DNA from: Coleofasciculus sp. FACHB-T130
Lineage (GTDB): Bacteria > Cyanobacteriota > Cyanobacteriia > Cyanobacteriales > FACHB-T130
DNA: 64,000 nucleotides
Assembly (NCBI RefSeq): GCF_014695375.1
Contig: NZ_JACJOG010000038.1
Span: forward strand, 203,758-267,757
Direction of reading: 5' to 3'
This document shows positions 34,143 through 43,327 of this stretch, piece by piece; position 1 is the first letter of the stretch; every line of letters begins with the position of its first letter. The notes under the pieces are model-generated. The model saw only the letters and a program-made list of their open reading frames with translations. It had not been told where the DNA came from and searched no databases. The translations under genes and the position numbers were made by a program.

Positions 34143-36467
34143 ATGCGTAGAATTCGGCTGCTTGCTTTAGCTACCATCAGCTTTGTTGCGACTCTAGTAG
34201 GCTCCTTCTTTGACCCGGTAACATTCCTGCACCGCCTTCTCGCAATAGCGCTCAGCACCGTTTTTACCCTCAATATGGGTATTAGCAGTACCCATACCGA
34301 TACCTCCTCTGTTGCCGTTGCTGCTGACTCACCTGCCATTCAAACTGCATTCAACAATAAGCTGAATCAATTGGCTTCTGAGTCGCAACAACCGCAAATC
34401 CTAGCAAGCCAACCCAGCCCTTTTGAGAAAACCGCCCCGACAAATTACTGTGGTTCTGGCACCATCACCAAACCCACCAGAGGAATCGATACAGACACAA
34501 GAGTGTATTCCGTTTTCTATGACTTCAGCCGAGGTCAAGAGTCAGTGAATTCTGCCGCTTGTGGTCGGGAATATTGGATTCCAGCCGAGCAAAGCAATCC
34601 TTATTACGGACTTGTATTTGTTTATTGGGTAGATGGATACAAAAATCGCGTTTCTTCTACTCGTTATGTGGAAACGAACAACGGGAAACTCATTGTTTGG
34701 GATGGTAATCCAGTCAATCCTCTACTGAGAAGAATCTTAACGCGGCAAGATGGAAACCAAGCCCTTTCTCATGCGATCGCGCGGATTCTGAATTGGAGGC
34801 AGCTAAGGCGCATTCAGACTGCCTCTATCCCCCAAACCCTTATAAATAACCAGAACCAACCTCCTACAGCAGCCCAAACCGCCTCTACTCCTGCCTCCCC
34901 AAACCCTCAAACCAGCAAAACAGCAACTCAAAACTACTGCGGCTCTGGGATGCTAACTCAACCCGGTAAAGGAGTTGATAAGGATGGTCGCCTGTACTAT
35001 GTTTTCCATCACTTCAATCGAGTTCCAGAGAAAGTGAATCCTGCCGCCTGCGGTCGGGAGTATTGGATTCCAGTTGAACGCAGTAATCCTAACTACGGTC
35101 TTGTATTTGCTTATTTGGTGGATGGTCAAAAAAATCGCGTTTCTTCAATCCGTTATGTGGAAACCCGCAAACGGCAGCTGATCGTTTGGAATGGGAATGC
35201 AAACTCTCAACTCCGGAGAACCACGAGGCAGCGAAACGGAACCCAAGTGATTTTTCAAAATTGGTTCCGGATGGTTCTGAGTCAGAAAAAGCTGATGGGT
35301 CAAGGTCAGACCATCTATACTCCTCCGACAACTGCTCAGACACCCGCAACTCCTCCCCTAACCCCCGCAACGCCTCAACCCGTACCCAACACTCCCCAAA
35401 CCAGTAATCCATTGCTAATTGGTTTTGGTGGCGACACTAGCAACGTAGAAGGAACTTGGATGCACAGCCTTGACGTTGCCAAAGAAGTCGGTTTACCCAA
35501 ACCGAAAGCTGCATCGCTTGGGGTGGAGGTGGGATGGCAACCCATCTGGTTTGGTTGTGTCGCCGGTCAGAAAACTTGCGCCACGACAGACCGGATGTTT
35601 AAAGAAGGGGTTGTCCCCGTCTTTATCGTTAACTTGATTACCCACGATGTCCAAAGTAAAAAAACTTGGGCTGAAATTGAAGCCAGAAAGAGTTGGTACT
35701 TCTCGGAGTTAGATCGCCTCGCGAAAGATGTACTCTCTAAAACCCAAGGGACGGTGTATGTATCGCTGGAACCGGAGCATAATCTGGTAGGAACGCTCCG
35801 CGATCCCGTCAATGCCAATTATGGGTGGGATGCCAGTATTCCGCAGAAGTTCGGGCAGTTAATGGCTGAAGCTGCCCAAAGATTACGTACCTCAGCGAAT
35901 TCGGTTCCGGGACTGAATTTGAAAGTGGGTTTGGCTTTCGGTGACTTCAATGCCTCCCCCACGGGTCTGCAAAACTATTTACCTGATTTGAAGGCGGCTG
36001 CACCGGGAGTCGATTTCTTTGGGTTTCAAGTAACCCAAGGCCCCTGGCGGAATGACGGAAACGGATGCCAACGCTTAACCCCCGATCAAGCGAAGCTTTA
36101 TGATATGCCCGACCGAGTAATTGCGATCGCCCAATTCATCCAAACCCAACTGCAAAAGCCGTCTCTGATCGATTACTTTTTCCTGATGGCTGATGCTGGC
36201 ACCGATTGGGACGAGGGAGGCGCGAAAGTTTACCAGGAATTACAACAGCGCTCCTTAGAACTGCAAAACGCTGGATTGATTGGCTTGTTGCACTTTACCC
36301 TCATTGATACGCCACAATCTGCTCCAAACTCGTACTGGTGTGACGGTGAGAAAAATCGGGGTATTATCAAGCCCGCAGCCCAACTTTCTAATTTCAGTTA
36401 CAAGCGCCCTCTTCAGCTAAAAAAGATGGGCAAGGCACTGGGAGATTGGATTGACGCTCAAAGCTAA
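34143..36467 (+). CDS. Secreted protein: duplicated Cys module plus possible TIM-barrel domain
   Basis: 774 residues, not recognised as a named family. N-terminal signal or anchor region (about 1-60). Two related modules of about 120 residues (about 101-222 and 264-384) share NYCGSG at the start, VYSVFYDFSRG or LYYVFHHFNRV in the first strand, AACGREYWIP (conserved Cys), NRVSSxRYVET and a basic LIVWxGN segment. Pro/Thr-rich linkers join them to each other and to a C-terminal domain (about 423-774) that alternates helices and strands, with VYVSLEPEHNLVG (E543, E545) and GFQVTQGPWRNDGN as possible active-site strands. A glycosidase-like barrel is an inference. Probably an extracellular or outer-surface protein. 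Monocistronic. Confidence 0.75.
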   Translation: MRRIRLLALATISFVATLVGSFFDPVTFLHRLLAIALSTVFTLNMGISSTHTDTSSVAVAADSPAIQTAFNNKLNQLASESQQPQILASQPSPFEKTAPTNYCGSGTITKPTRGIDTDTRVYSVFYDFSRGQESVNSAACGREYWIPAEQSNPYYGLVFVYWVDGYKNRVSSTRYVETNNGKLIVWDGNPVNPLLRRILTRQDGNQALSHAIARILNWRQLRRIQTASIPQTLINNQNQPPTAAQTASTPASPNPQTSKTATQNYCGSGMLTQPGKGVDKDGRLYYVFHHFNRVPEKVNPAACGREYWIPVERSNPNYGLVFAYLVDGQKNRVSSIRYVETRKRQLIVWNGNANSQLRRTTRQRNGTQVIFQNWFRMVLSQKKLMGQGQTIYTPPTTAQTPATPPLTPATPQPVPNTPQTSNPLLIGFGGDTSNVEGTWMHSLDVAKEVGLPKPKAASLGVEVGWQPIWFGCVAGQKTCATTDRMFKEGVVPVFIVNLITHDVQSKKTWAEIEARKSWYFSELDRLAKDVLSKTQGTVYVSLEPEHNLVGTLRDPVNANYGWDASIPQKFGQLMAEAAQRLRTSANSVPGLNLKVGLAFGDFNASPTGLQNYLPDLKAAAPGVDFFGFQVTQGPWRNDGNGCQRLTPDQAKLYDMPDRVIAIAQFIQTQLQKPSLIDYFFLMADAGTDWDEGGAKVYQELQQRSLELQNAGLIGLLHFTLIDTPQSAPNSYWCDGEKNRGIIKPAAQLSNFSYKRPLQLKKMGKALGDWIDAQS

Positions 36468-36674
36468 ACGAGTGCATTTCGCCCAGTCACGATCCTTTCT
36501 GGTGGGGCAGATAGAATGCTCTGCGTGTTTGTGCGATCGCCAACTCTCTTGATAATCCAAGGTTTTCTTTAGAAAGAATTTAGAATCCTTGCGTATAATC
36601 TGTACAGGAATCTTTGGATTCCGATAAAGGTTCTTATAGAAACTTTAAAATACTGTAGCAATAATTTAGTAGTG

Positions 36675-37403
36675 ATGCCCCGGATACTCGTCATCGACGA
36701 CGACGCTGCGATCGCAGAATTAGTTACCATCAATCTGGAAATGGCTGGATACGATGTCAGCCAAGCACCAGATGGCATTAAAGGTCAGGCACTGGCTTTG
36801 CAACTGCAACCAGACCTGATTATGCTTGACCTAATGCTGCCCAATGTGGACGGTTTCACCGTCTGCCAGCGGTTGCGGCGGGATGAACGCACTGCCGATA
36901 TTCCGGTGTTAATGTTGACAGCACTGGGTCAGACTCAAGATAAGGTAGAAGGCTTTAATGCCGGAGCCGATGATTACCTGACCAAGCCGTTTGAACTCGA
37001 AGAAATGCTGGCACGGGTCAGAGCCTTGCTGCGACGAACAGACCGTATTCCCCAAGCCGCCAAACACTCGGAAATCTTGCACTATGGCTCTTTAACCTTA
37101 GTCCCAGAACGCTTTGAGGCTATTTGGTTCAATCAGACAGTGAAGTTAACGCATCTGGAGTTTGAATTACTGCACTGCTTACTCCAGCGTCATGGTCAAA
37201 CCGTTTCTCCTAGTGAAATCCTGCGGGAAGTTTGGGGCTACGATCCCGACGATGACATTGAAACGATTCGGGTGCATATTCGGCACTTGAGAACGAAGCT
37301 AGAACCCGATCCCCGCCACCCGCGCTATATTAAGACCGTCTATGGTGCGGGCTACTGTCTGGAGTTGCCGACTGAAGAGCAAGTTAGCACAGACGCAAGC
37401 TGA
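36675..37403 (+). CDS. rpaA: Response regulator RpaA
   Basis: 243 residues counting a GTG just before; ATG 36675 gives [16 protein letters not shown]. OmpR-type: receiver with D8/D9 and phospho-acceptor D52, T and K (YLTKPF), then a winged-helix DNA-binding domain (about 140-236) with the [20 protein letters not shown] and [16 protein letters not shown] motifs. Near-identical to cyanobacterial RpaA, where the acceptor is D53 in a one-residue-longer start. RpaA is phosphorylated by SasA and dephosphorylated by CikA, controls circadian gene expression and dark-phase metabolism, and affects phycobilisome coupling. The neighbouring kinase at 37571 is convergent, not co-transcribed. Confidence 0.93.
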   Translation: MPRILVIDDDAAIAELVTINLEMAGYDVSQAPDGIKGQALALQLQPDLIMLDLMLPNVDGFTVCQRLRRDERTADIPVLMLTALGQTQDKVEGFNAGADDYLTKPFELEEMLARVRALLRRTDRIPQAAKHSEILHYGSLTLVPERFEAIWFNQTVKLTHLEFELLHCLLQRHGQTVSPSEILREVWGYDPDDDIETIRVHIRHLRTKLEPDPRHPRYIKTVYGAGYCLELPTEEQVSTDAS

Positions 37404-37570
37404 TTGATTGTTGATTTGCCTGTGTTGTGTTCATCAAGATGTGTTCATCAACAGCCCTTTCTTCCTAGGTGGGGAAGGTCTGCTTGAAGAAAATGGAACG
37501 GTTCTAAGCTTCCCGGAGAAAGCAAAAAAACCGACCTTGGCAAGCAGGGAGTGCCAAGCATAAGGGAGTG

Positions 37571-40042
37571 TTAAGCCACCCGATGGGGCTGTATAGATAG
37601 AGGAATTGGGCAATGCGCCCCTAAAAGAGATTCCTCTTCTACCTTCTGGATCGGAATTTCGATAATAAACTCTGTTCCCTTTCCCGGTGTTGACACGCAC
37701 TCGAGTTGACCCCCGTGACGTTCAACCACAACTTGGTAGCTAATGGACAAGCCCAAGCCAGTCCCTTTTCCCACGGCTTTCGTCGTAAAGAAGGGGTCAA
37801 AAATTTGTTTCTGAATTGCTTCGGGAATGCCAGGGCCATTATCCGCAATCCTGATGACAACAGAGGCAGGATTGGGACTTAGGGATGTAGGGCTTTGCCC
37901 TTCTCGAAGGGTGGGATGAGGATTGGCATTGAATTCATCCTTTATCCTGATTCCTTCATCCTTCAAAGAGGTGCGAATGGTAATCTGGCTGGGGTTGGCT
38001 TTGAGATCCTCCGGCGTCAGCGATGCTCCTCCTGCGGAGACTTGCTGGGCATTGTATTCTTCTAAAGCATCAATTGCATTACTGAGGAGATTCATAAACA
38101 CTTGGTTGAGTTGCCCAGCGTAACAATCTACTTTGGGCAAATCGCCGTATTCTTTAATAATCTGAATTTTGGGATGGGAGCTGTCTTCTTTCAACCGATG
38201 CTGCAAAATCAACAGCGTGTTATCTATGCCCTCATGAATATCAACCGCCTTCTTCTGGGATTCATCCAGGCGGGAGAAATTCCGCAGCGACAAGACCAAA
38301 TCGCGGATGCGGTCGGCTCCCATTTTCATGGAAGTCAGTAGTTTGGGAAAATCTTCCACCAAGAAATCTAAATCGATATCCTGATTTGCAACTTGAATTT
38401 CGGTAGGGGGTTTGGGAAAGTGCTTTTGATAGAGATTTAACAGGTTCAGCAGGTCATGAGCATACTGATTCGCATGGTCGAGATTGCCGTAGATGAAGGA
38501 GACTGGATTATTAATTTCATGGGCAACACCTGCAACCAACTGCCCTAAACTGGACATCTTTTCGCTCTGAATTAGCTGAGATTGGGTTTGTCCCAATTCT
38601 CCCAAGGTTCGTTTTAGTTGGGTTGTTTGTTCTTTTAGCTGCGCTTCTGATTTCAGCCAAGCGATTTCTGCCTGTTTGCGTTCGACCAGTTCGGCGTTTA
38701 GCTGTTGGAAGAGAGTGGATTGCTTAATTGCGATCGCTAGCTGCACGCTCAGCTGTTTGAGCAATTCTACTTCTGATTCTTGCCATTTTCGGGGTTCTCG
38801 ACAGTGATGGGCAATCAGCAACCCCCATAAATTTTCCCCTTGCAGAATCGGAACTACCAAGTTAGCTCTCACCTGAAACTGGGCAAGTAAATCAATATGG
38901 CATTGTTGGATACCAGCAGTATAGATATTGTCAATCGCTCGAACCCGACCTTGCTGGTATGGCGAGACGTAGCTTTTCCCAAAGCAAGGATCTTGGATGC
39001 TGGTTCCTAAAATAGGCGTCCAATCCTCACCGACCGACTCTACAACCACAACTCCGTTCCGATCTGGATCGAAGCGGTAAATGAGTACCCGGTCAGTAGA
39101 GAGAAAATGGCGCACTTCTGCCACAGTTGTATTGAGAACTTCTTCTAAATCTAGAGACTGACGGATGCGCTTAGCGATCGCTCCGACCAGCCGTTCTCTC
39201 AAAAATTGCTGTCGCGACGCTTCCTCTGCTTGCTTGCGTTCGGTAATATCCATCACCGTTCCCATCATCCGCACGCACTTCCCCGTATTGTCGCGCACAA
39301 CGGCACCCCGTGACGCCACCCAGCCAATTCCATCAGGACGAATTACGCGATACTCCATCTTTAAGTCTTTCCCGACTTCTACGATGCTCGCAATCTCAAG
39401 TCCCACGCGGTAGCAATCTTCAGGATGAATGCATTGGAGATAAGCCTCGTAGGTGCCAGTAAAGGAACCAGGAGCCAGACCAAAAATCCCTTCCACCTCT
39501 TCAGACCAAGTCACCCGATTGGTTCCCAGATCCCAGTCCCAAACCCCCATACTTGCCGCACCCAGAGCCAGCCGCAGCCGCGTTTCCCCTTCGCACTGCG
39601 CCTCTTGGGCGGCTTTACGCTCGGTAATATCCGTCTGGACGCCAATAAATTGCGTCACCCGACCCTCGTCGTCATACACCGGCGAAATACTCAGGTCATT
39701 CCAGAAAGGCGTCCCATCTTTGCGATAGTTCTTGAGAACAACCTGGCATTCTTTCCCCGTCCGCACGGCTTGACGAATTTGCTCAATTGCGGCTGGATCT
39801 GTATCATTTCCTTGCAAAAATCGGCAGTTTCGTCCCAAAACTTCGGCGGTCGAATACCCGGTTATTTTTTCAAAGGCAGGATTGCAATAGATAATTGGAT
39901 TATTTGGCAGACTGGCGTCGCTAATGACGATGCCACAGCTGGTTGCTGCCATCGCTCGGTCATACAGCCTTAGTGTCCCCGTGTCCCCTTGGTGCCCCGT
40001 GAGGTCTTGGAACTCCCCACATCTAGCTTGCTGGCTTGCCAT
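37571..40042 (-). CDS. Histidine kinase with LOV, PAS and DXCF bilin-type GAF domains
   Basis: 823 residues, no membrane segment. LOV domain (about 27-140): GRNCRFLQGNDTDP with the photo-adduct Cys C73, then NYRKDGTPFWNDLSI and FIGVQTDIT, as in YtvA and phototropins. A second PAS (about 150-268) follows. GAF domain (about 285-440): ESVGEDW, DPCF (C353), AGIQQCHIDLLAQFQVRANLV (C381-H382), so the two cysteines are 28 apart as in the DXCF cyanobacteriochrome TePixJ. Then HisKA (VAHEINNP, H508) and HATPase with N (NLLSNAIDALEE), G1 (DNGPGIP) and GTGLGLSIS. A 35-residue insert, SLKDEGIRIKDEFNANPHPT and what follows, sits before the G1 box and looks repeat-derived. Target regulator unknown. Confidence 0.92.
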   Translation of the reverse strand: MASQQARCGEFQDLTGHQGDTGTLRLYDRAMAATSCGIVISDASLPNNPIIYCNPAFEKITGYSTAEVLGRNCRFLQGNDTDPAAIEQIRQAVRTGKECQVVLKNYRKDGTPFWNDLSISPVYDDEGRVTQFIGVQTDITERKAAQEAQCEGETRLRLALGAASMGVWDWDLGTNRVTWSEEVEGIFGLAPGSFTGTYEAYLQCIHPEDCYRVGLEIASIVEVGKDLKMEYRVIRPDGIGWVASRGAVVRDNTGKCVRMMGTVMDITERKQAEEASRQQFLRERLVGAIAKRIRQSLDLEEVLNTTVAEVRHFLSTDRVLIYRFDPDRNGVVVVESVGEDWTPILGTSIQDPCFGKSYVSPYQQGRVRAIDNIYTAGIQQCHIDLLAQFQVRANLVVPILQGENLWGLLIAHHCREPRKWQESEVELLKQLSVQLAIAIKQSTLFQQLNAELVERKQAEIAWLKSEAQLKEQTTQLKRTLGELGQTQSQLIQSEKMSSLGQLVAGVAHEINNPVSFIYGNLDHANQYAHDLLNLLNLYQKHFPKPPTEIQVANQDIDLDFLVEDFPKLLTSMKMGADRIRDLVLSLRNFSRLDESQKKAVDIHEGIDNTLLILQHRLKEDSSHPKIQIIKEYGDLPKVDCYAGQLNQVFMNLLSNAIDALEEYNAQQVSAGGASLTPEDLKANPSQITIRTSLKDEGIRIKDEFNANPHPTLREGQSPTSLSPNPASVVIRIADNGPGIPEAIQKQIFDPFFTTKAVGKGTGLGLSISYQVVVERHGGQLECVSTPGKGTEFIIEIPIQKVEEESLLGAHCPIPLSIQPHRVA

Positions 40043-40272
40043 CAGAATTTAAGAACCGAACGTTAACAGCCTTTCTTCAAGATAAATCAATATTAAAAAT
40101 AACTTAAATATTCCCGAAGATAGATCCCCCGCTTTTCTATCATAAATAAAGCATTTTTGCCAAGATAATATCTAAAATTAAGTCTCATCAAAACAAAGCA
40201 AAATCGGGAATTTCCCAGAATCGAGAAATTGCCACAAAAGCCTAGCAGTCGGTAAAAAATTTACAGCCAGTA
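40043..40272. other. Spacer upstream of the LOV kinase
   Basis: 230 bp, AT-rich, between the kinase start and the pseudogene end; promoter region of the kinase. No gene seen. Confidence 0.35.
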
Positions 40273-40810
40273 TTAATTTTTAAAGGAAGAATACAAAGTG
40301 ATTCGCTCCAAGACGTAGCCTTCCAATTTAGAGGCTCGATGGGCTGCCGTATGTTGTGCCAAAGCGCGAGTCCAAGCGCGATCGCCGATTGCAATTCTCT
40401 CAGCTTCCGGAGTTTCTTGAAGATCCTGTAAAGTATCGGCAGGCGACTCGGCAATCAGAATTTCTTTACCCATTTCAAAAATTGTTTCCAACCCCTACCA
40501 ATAATCACTAATCATTGGAGTTCCACATGCAGATGCTTCAAATAAACGCACGCTGGGAGAATAACCCGATTGAACCATATCAGTCCGTGTAATATTAAGA
40601 GTGAACAGTTGGAAAGGGTAAAACTAGCGGTGTCGAGCAGGTGGCAAATGCTCGATTTGCTCAACATTTTTGGGCAAGTTAATATTATTCGGATACTGTG
40701 GCCCTGCCACCACAAAGCGACCTTCTTGCTACTGATGAGCTGGAAGCAACAGATTGTCCAGGCTAGGCTGTCAGTCGCCCCGTGTAAGTTTCCCTATCGT
40801 CAAGATGCCA
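40273..40810 (-). pseudogene. CgeB-like glycosyltransferase remnant
   Basis: A single reading frame, read on the minus strand, aligns with the C-terminal part of CgeB-type (PF13524) glycosyltransferases: GRFVVAGPQYPNN, FTLNITRTDMVQSGYSPSVR, LFEASACGTPMISDYW, then GLETIFEMGKEILIAESPAD and a helical tail. The frame is interrupted by four stops, TGA at 40771-40773 and TAG at 40729-40731, 40624-40626 and 40495-40497, all in register with no frameshift. The last one replaces what is usually a Glu codon in the DYWEGLE motif. The N-terminal part is missing; the upstream limit is approximate. It is interpreted as a decaying gene. Confidence 0.85.
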
Positions 40811-41002
40811 AAATTGAGGAAACTGTTCCTGATATCGCAATCCTAAATGATTTGTGAAGGCGAGCTCCCCGACTTCTTACGGAAGTCGGGATCTGAACCC
40901 CTGGAATCTCACAAGAAGTGCTATAGAACCTTACAAATTGATGAAATTTGGGTTTTAGGAAGGAATGATGTCAGTAGTTAAAGGAAGTTTTAATAAAAAT
41001 TT
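40811..41002. other. Spacer after lpxB
   Basis: About 190 bp. It has no gene and no clear terminator. It contains aggcgagctccccgacttcttacggaagtcgggatc (about 40858-40892), a hairpin (CCCGACTTCttacgGAAGTCGGG), which could end transcription of the lpx cluster. Confidence 0.5.
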
Positions 41003-42157
41003 TCAAAGCATTTGAAAGATTTCTTTGGCAGCGCGATCGCAAACTCCCACTTCTCCCAAGGAGGAGCGCATTTCTTGATAATCTGCAACAGTTTGCTGGC
41101 GACGTTCGGGATTGAGTAAGAGTTCTAAAGCTTCTTGGACAATGTTTTCTGGCGTAGCTTGATCTTGCAGCAATTCTGGCACAATCGACCGCATCATTAC
41201 CAAGTTGGCTGGCGACATGAAGGGAATCGAGAATTTTAGAATATTACGGGCAATCCAATAGGTAAAGCGACTAACGCGGTAGAGAACCACCTGCGGCACG
41301 TTTAAAAGGGCAAGTTCCAGATTTACAGTCCCCGACTTAGCGATCGCTAAATCAGCCGCCGCCAGAACTTCCTGGCTTTTACCAGCAACCAGAGTCGCAT
41401 TTAAACCATAACGCCCAATCGCCGCTTCAATTTGGAGCCGATAAGCTTCTAGAGACAAAGGAATCCAGAAATGAACTTGAGGCAGTTTGTTTTGGATCGC
41501 TTTCGCCGCCTCAAACATCACCGGCATCAGATACTTGAGTTCTTGAGGACGGGAGGCAGGAAGAAGCGCGATCGCAATTTGTTCTGACTCTATCTCTAAG
41601 ATTCTTCGCGCCGCTTCTCGGCTGGGAGCCTTTTGCATCCGATCCACCAAGGGATGCCCGACCCAGGCAGCCGATGCCCCCCGTTTTTGGAAATATTGCG
41701 CTTCCTCTGGGAAAATCGCCAACACTTGGTCGCTAATCTCGATGATTCGAGTGGTGTCGCGCTTAAAGGGCGACCAAACCCATACCTGCGGCGTGATGTA
41801 GTACGCGACTGGCACCTGCGGCATCTGTCGCTGAAGATAAGTGCCAACGCCAATATTTGGGCCTAAGTAGTCAATTAGCACCACCAGATCCGGTGGGTTC
41901 TCTCGGAGGTACTGTTTGGCTCGACGCTGGACTTGTAAGGTCGGTAACACATAAGGGAGAGATTCAAAAAGCCCCACCGAACCAATCCCGCTGGTATTGC
42001 TCAAGAGAGTCGCACCCGCCGCCGCCATGCGATCGCCCCCCAAGGCAACAATCTCTAATTCCAAGCCAGTTGCCTGTGCTTGTCGATAAAGTGCCTCAAT
42101 CAGTAGTGCCCCTTGCAGATCCCCTGAAACTTCGCCTGTGCTGATAAATATACGCAT
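41003..42157 (-). CDS. lpxB: Lipid-A-disaccharide synthase
   Basis: 384 residues, full length. Starts MRIFISTGEVSGDLQGA, the family opening. DLVVLIDYLGPNIGVGTYLQ, YYITPQVWVWSPFKRD, FPEEAQYFQKRGASAAWVGHPLVD and the UDP-binding KSGTVNLELAL motif near the C-terminus are all present. It joins UDP-2,3-diacylglucosamine to lipid X in lipid A synthesis at the inner membrane. Last gene of the minus-strand cluster bamA-lpxC-fabZ-lpxA-lpxB; 111 bp downstream of lpxA. Confidence 0.97.
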   Translation of the reverse strand: MRIFISTGEVSGDLQGALLIEALYRQAQATGLELEIVALGGDRMAAAGATLLSNTSGIGSVGLFESLPYVLPTLQVQRRAKQYLRENPPDLVVLIDYLGPNIGVGTYLQRQMPQVPVAYYITPQVWVWSPFKRDTTRIIEISDQVLAIFPEEAQYFQKRGASAAWVGHPLVDRMQKAPSREAARRILEIESEQIAIALLPASRPQELKYLMPVMFEAAKAIQNKLPQVHFWIPLSLEAYRLQIEAAIGRYGLNATLVAGKSQEVLAAADLAIAKSGTVNLELALLNVPQVVLYRVSRFTYWIARNILKFSIPFMSPANLVMMRSIVPELLQDQATPENIVQEALELLLNPERRQQTVADYQEMRSSLGEVGVCDRAAKEIFQML

Positions 42158-42268
42158 TAATTTGGCAATCGGTAATGGGTAATTGGGAATGACCGTTTTG
42201 AGTCATCAGTCAAAATAAATTTCTTTAATTCAACACTCAAAACTTAAAATTCAAAACTGTTTTCCCAA

Positions 42269-43075
42269 TTACTCTTCATCCTTATTCTTCGCTCTTTTCC
42301 CTGGAATCGGACCGCGTCGCCCTGGCGCTTGAGAAAGTTGCAGGAACCGGCGCAGGTGTTGCAAATATTCGTTATCTGGGAGCAGATCCAGTTGTTCTAG
42401 GGATTGATTCAGGGGTAATCCAGAACGATAGAGAATCCGAAAAGCTTTTTTGAGAATTCCCAACTCAGCGGCAGATAAACCAGCGCGTTTGAGTCCCACT
42501 AAGTTGAGACTGCGTACCCGCGATGGATTTCCCTCGACAAGCAGATAAGGAGGCACATCGCGGTCAATACGACTCATCCCGCCCACCATCGCGCCTCGCC
42601 CGATGTGGACAAATTGATGAATCCCTAGGACGCCACCAATCACCGCCCGCGAATCAATCTGGACGTGCCCAGCGAGCGACACCGCATTGGAAATAATCAC
42701 TTTATCTGCGATCGCGCAATTATGAGCAACGTGGACATAAGCCATCAACAAATTGCCATTGCCAATTACCGTCGCTTCACCCTCGCCAGTTGCGCGGTTA
42801 ATTGTGACGTACTCTCGAATTCGATTGCTATCACCAATTTTTACCCAGGTTTTAGCCCCATCATACTTGAGGTCTTGGGGTTCTAAGCCAATCGCTGCCC
42901 CCGGAAAAATGTGATTTTGTGCACCAATTTCCGTTGGTCCCTCGATTACAACATGAGCGCCAATCGTGGTTTCAGCACCAATTTTTACTTGTTCTCCAAT
43001 CACCGCATAAGGCCCAACTTGCACGCTGGGGTGTAGTTGAGCATCAGGGTGAATTATCGCGGTGGGATGAATCAT
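42269..43075 (-). CDS. lpxA: UDP-N-acetylglucosamine acyltransferase
   Basis: 268 residues. Left-handed parallel beta-helix built from hexapeptide repeats (IHPTAIIHPDAQLHPSVQVGP, KIGAETTIGAHVVIEG). The active-site His is H118 in VAHNC, followed by the C-terminal helical domain (SAAELGILKKAFRILYRSGLPL). It transfers a 3-hydroxyacyl chain from ACP to UDP-GlcNAc, the first step of lipid A synthesis. The C-terminus is basic (RGPIPGKRAKNKDEE). Lies between fabZ and lpxB; the spacer upstream carries an interspersed repeat (43081). Confidence 0.97.
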   Translation of the reverse strand: MIHPTAIIHPDAQLHPSVQVGPYAVIGEQVKIGAETTIGAHVVIEGPTEIGAQNHIFPGAAIGLEPQDLKYDGAKTWVKIGDSNRIREYVTINRATGEGEATVIGNGNLLMAYVHVAHNCAIADKVIISNAVSLAGHVQIDSRAVIGGVLGIHQFVHIGRGAMVGGMSRIDRDVPPYLLVEGNPSRVRSLNLVGLKRAGLSAAELGILKKAFRILYRSGLPLNQSLEQLDLLPDNEYLQHLRRFLQLSQAPGRRGPIPGKRAKNKDEE

Positions 43076-43080
43076 ATACA

Positions 43081-43137
43081 GGACTGTTAGCGCTCTTCGG
43101 CGCGATCGCGCGGACTGTTAGCGAAGCACGGACTGAG
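43081..43137. repeat. Interspersed repeat between lpxA and fabZ
   Basis: GGACTGTTAGCG occurs twice here (43081 and 43112), flanking a gcgatcgc-rich core. The second copy continues as GGACTGTTAGCGAAGCACGG and then ACTGAG. The reverse complement, with a 10-base insertion, is at 53288-53323. Confidence 0.8.
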
Positions 43138-43327
43138 TAAACAAAAGTGACAAGTCACAAATCAAAACTGAGGAATGAGGAATAAAGTTAGCGTTAGGAG
43201 TTATGAGTCAGAATTTAATCATCAGCTTCTTCAACTAATGTGCCATCAAACTTCTTTTCTCAAACCTGTTTTTTAGCCTGCGAATAGAGTAGGGCTAAGC
43301 AAACACTCCTCAGTCCTCATGACTGTT

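Noticed and set aside
40273..40810. Stop-codon recoding of the glycosyltransferase
   Set aside because: Four stops of two kinds and missing N-terminal half fit decay better than recoding.
40570..40857. Plus-strand frame over the pseudogene
   Set aside because: It lies antisense to clear glycosyltransferase-like sequence, so it is a shadow.
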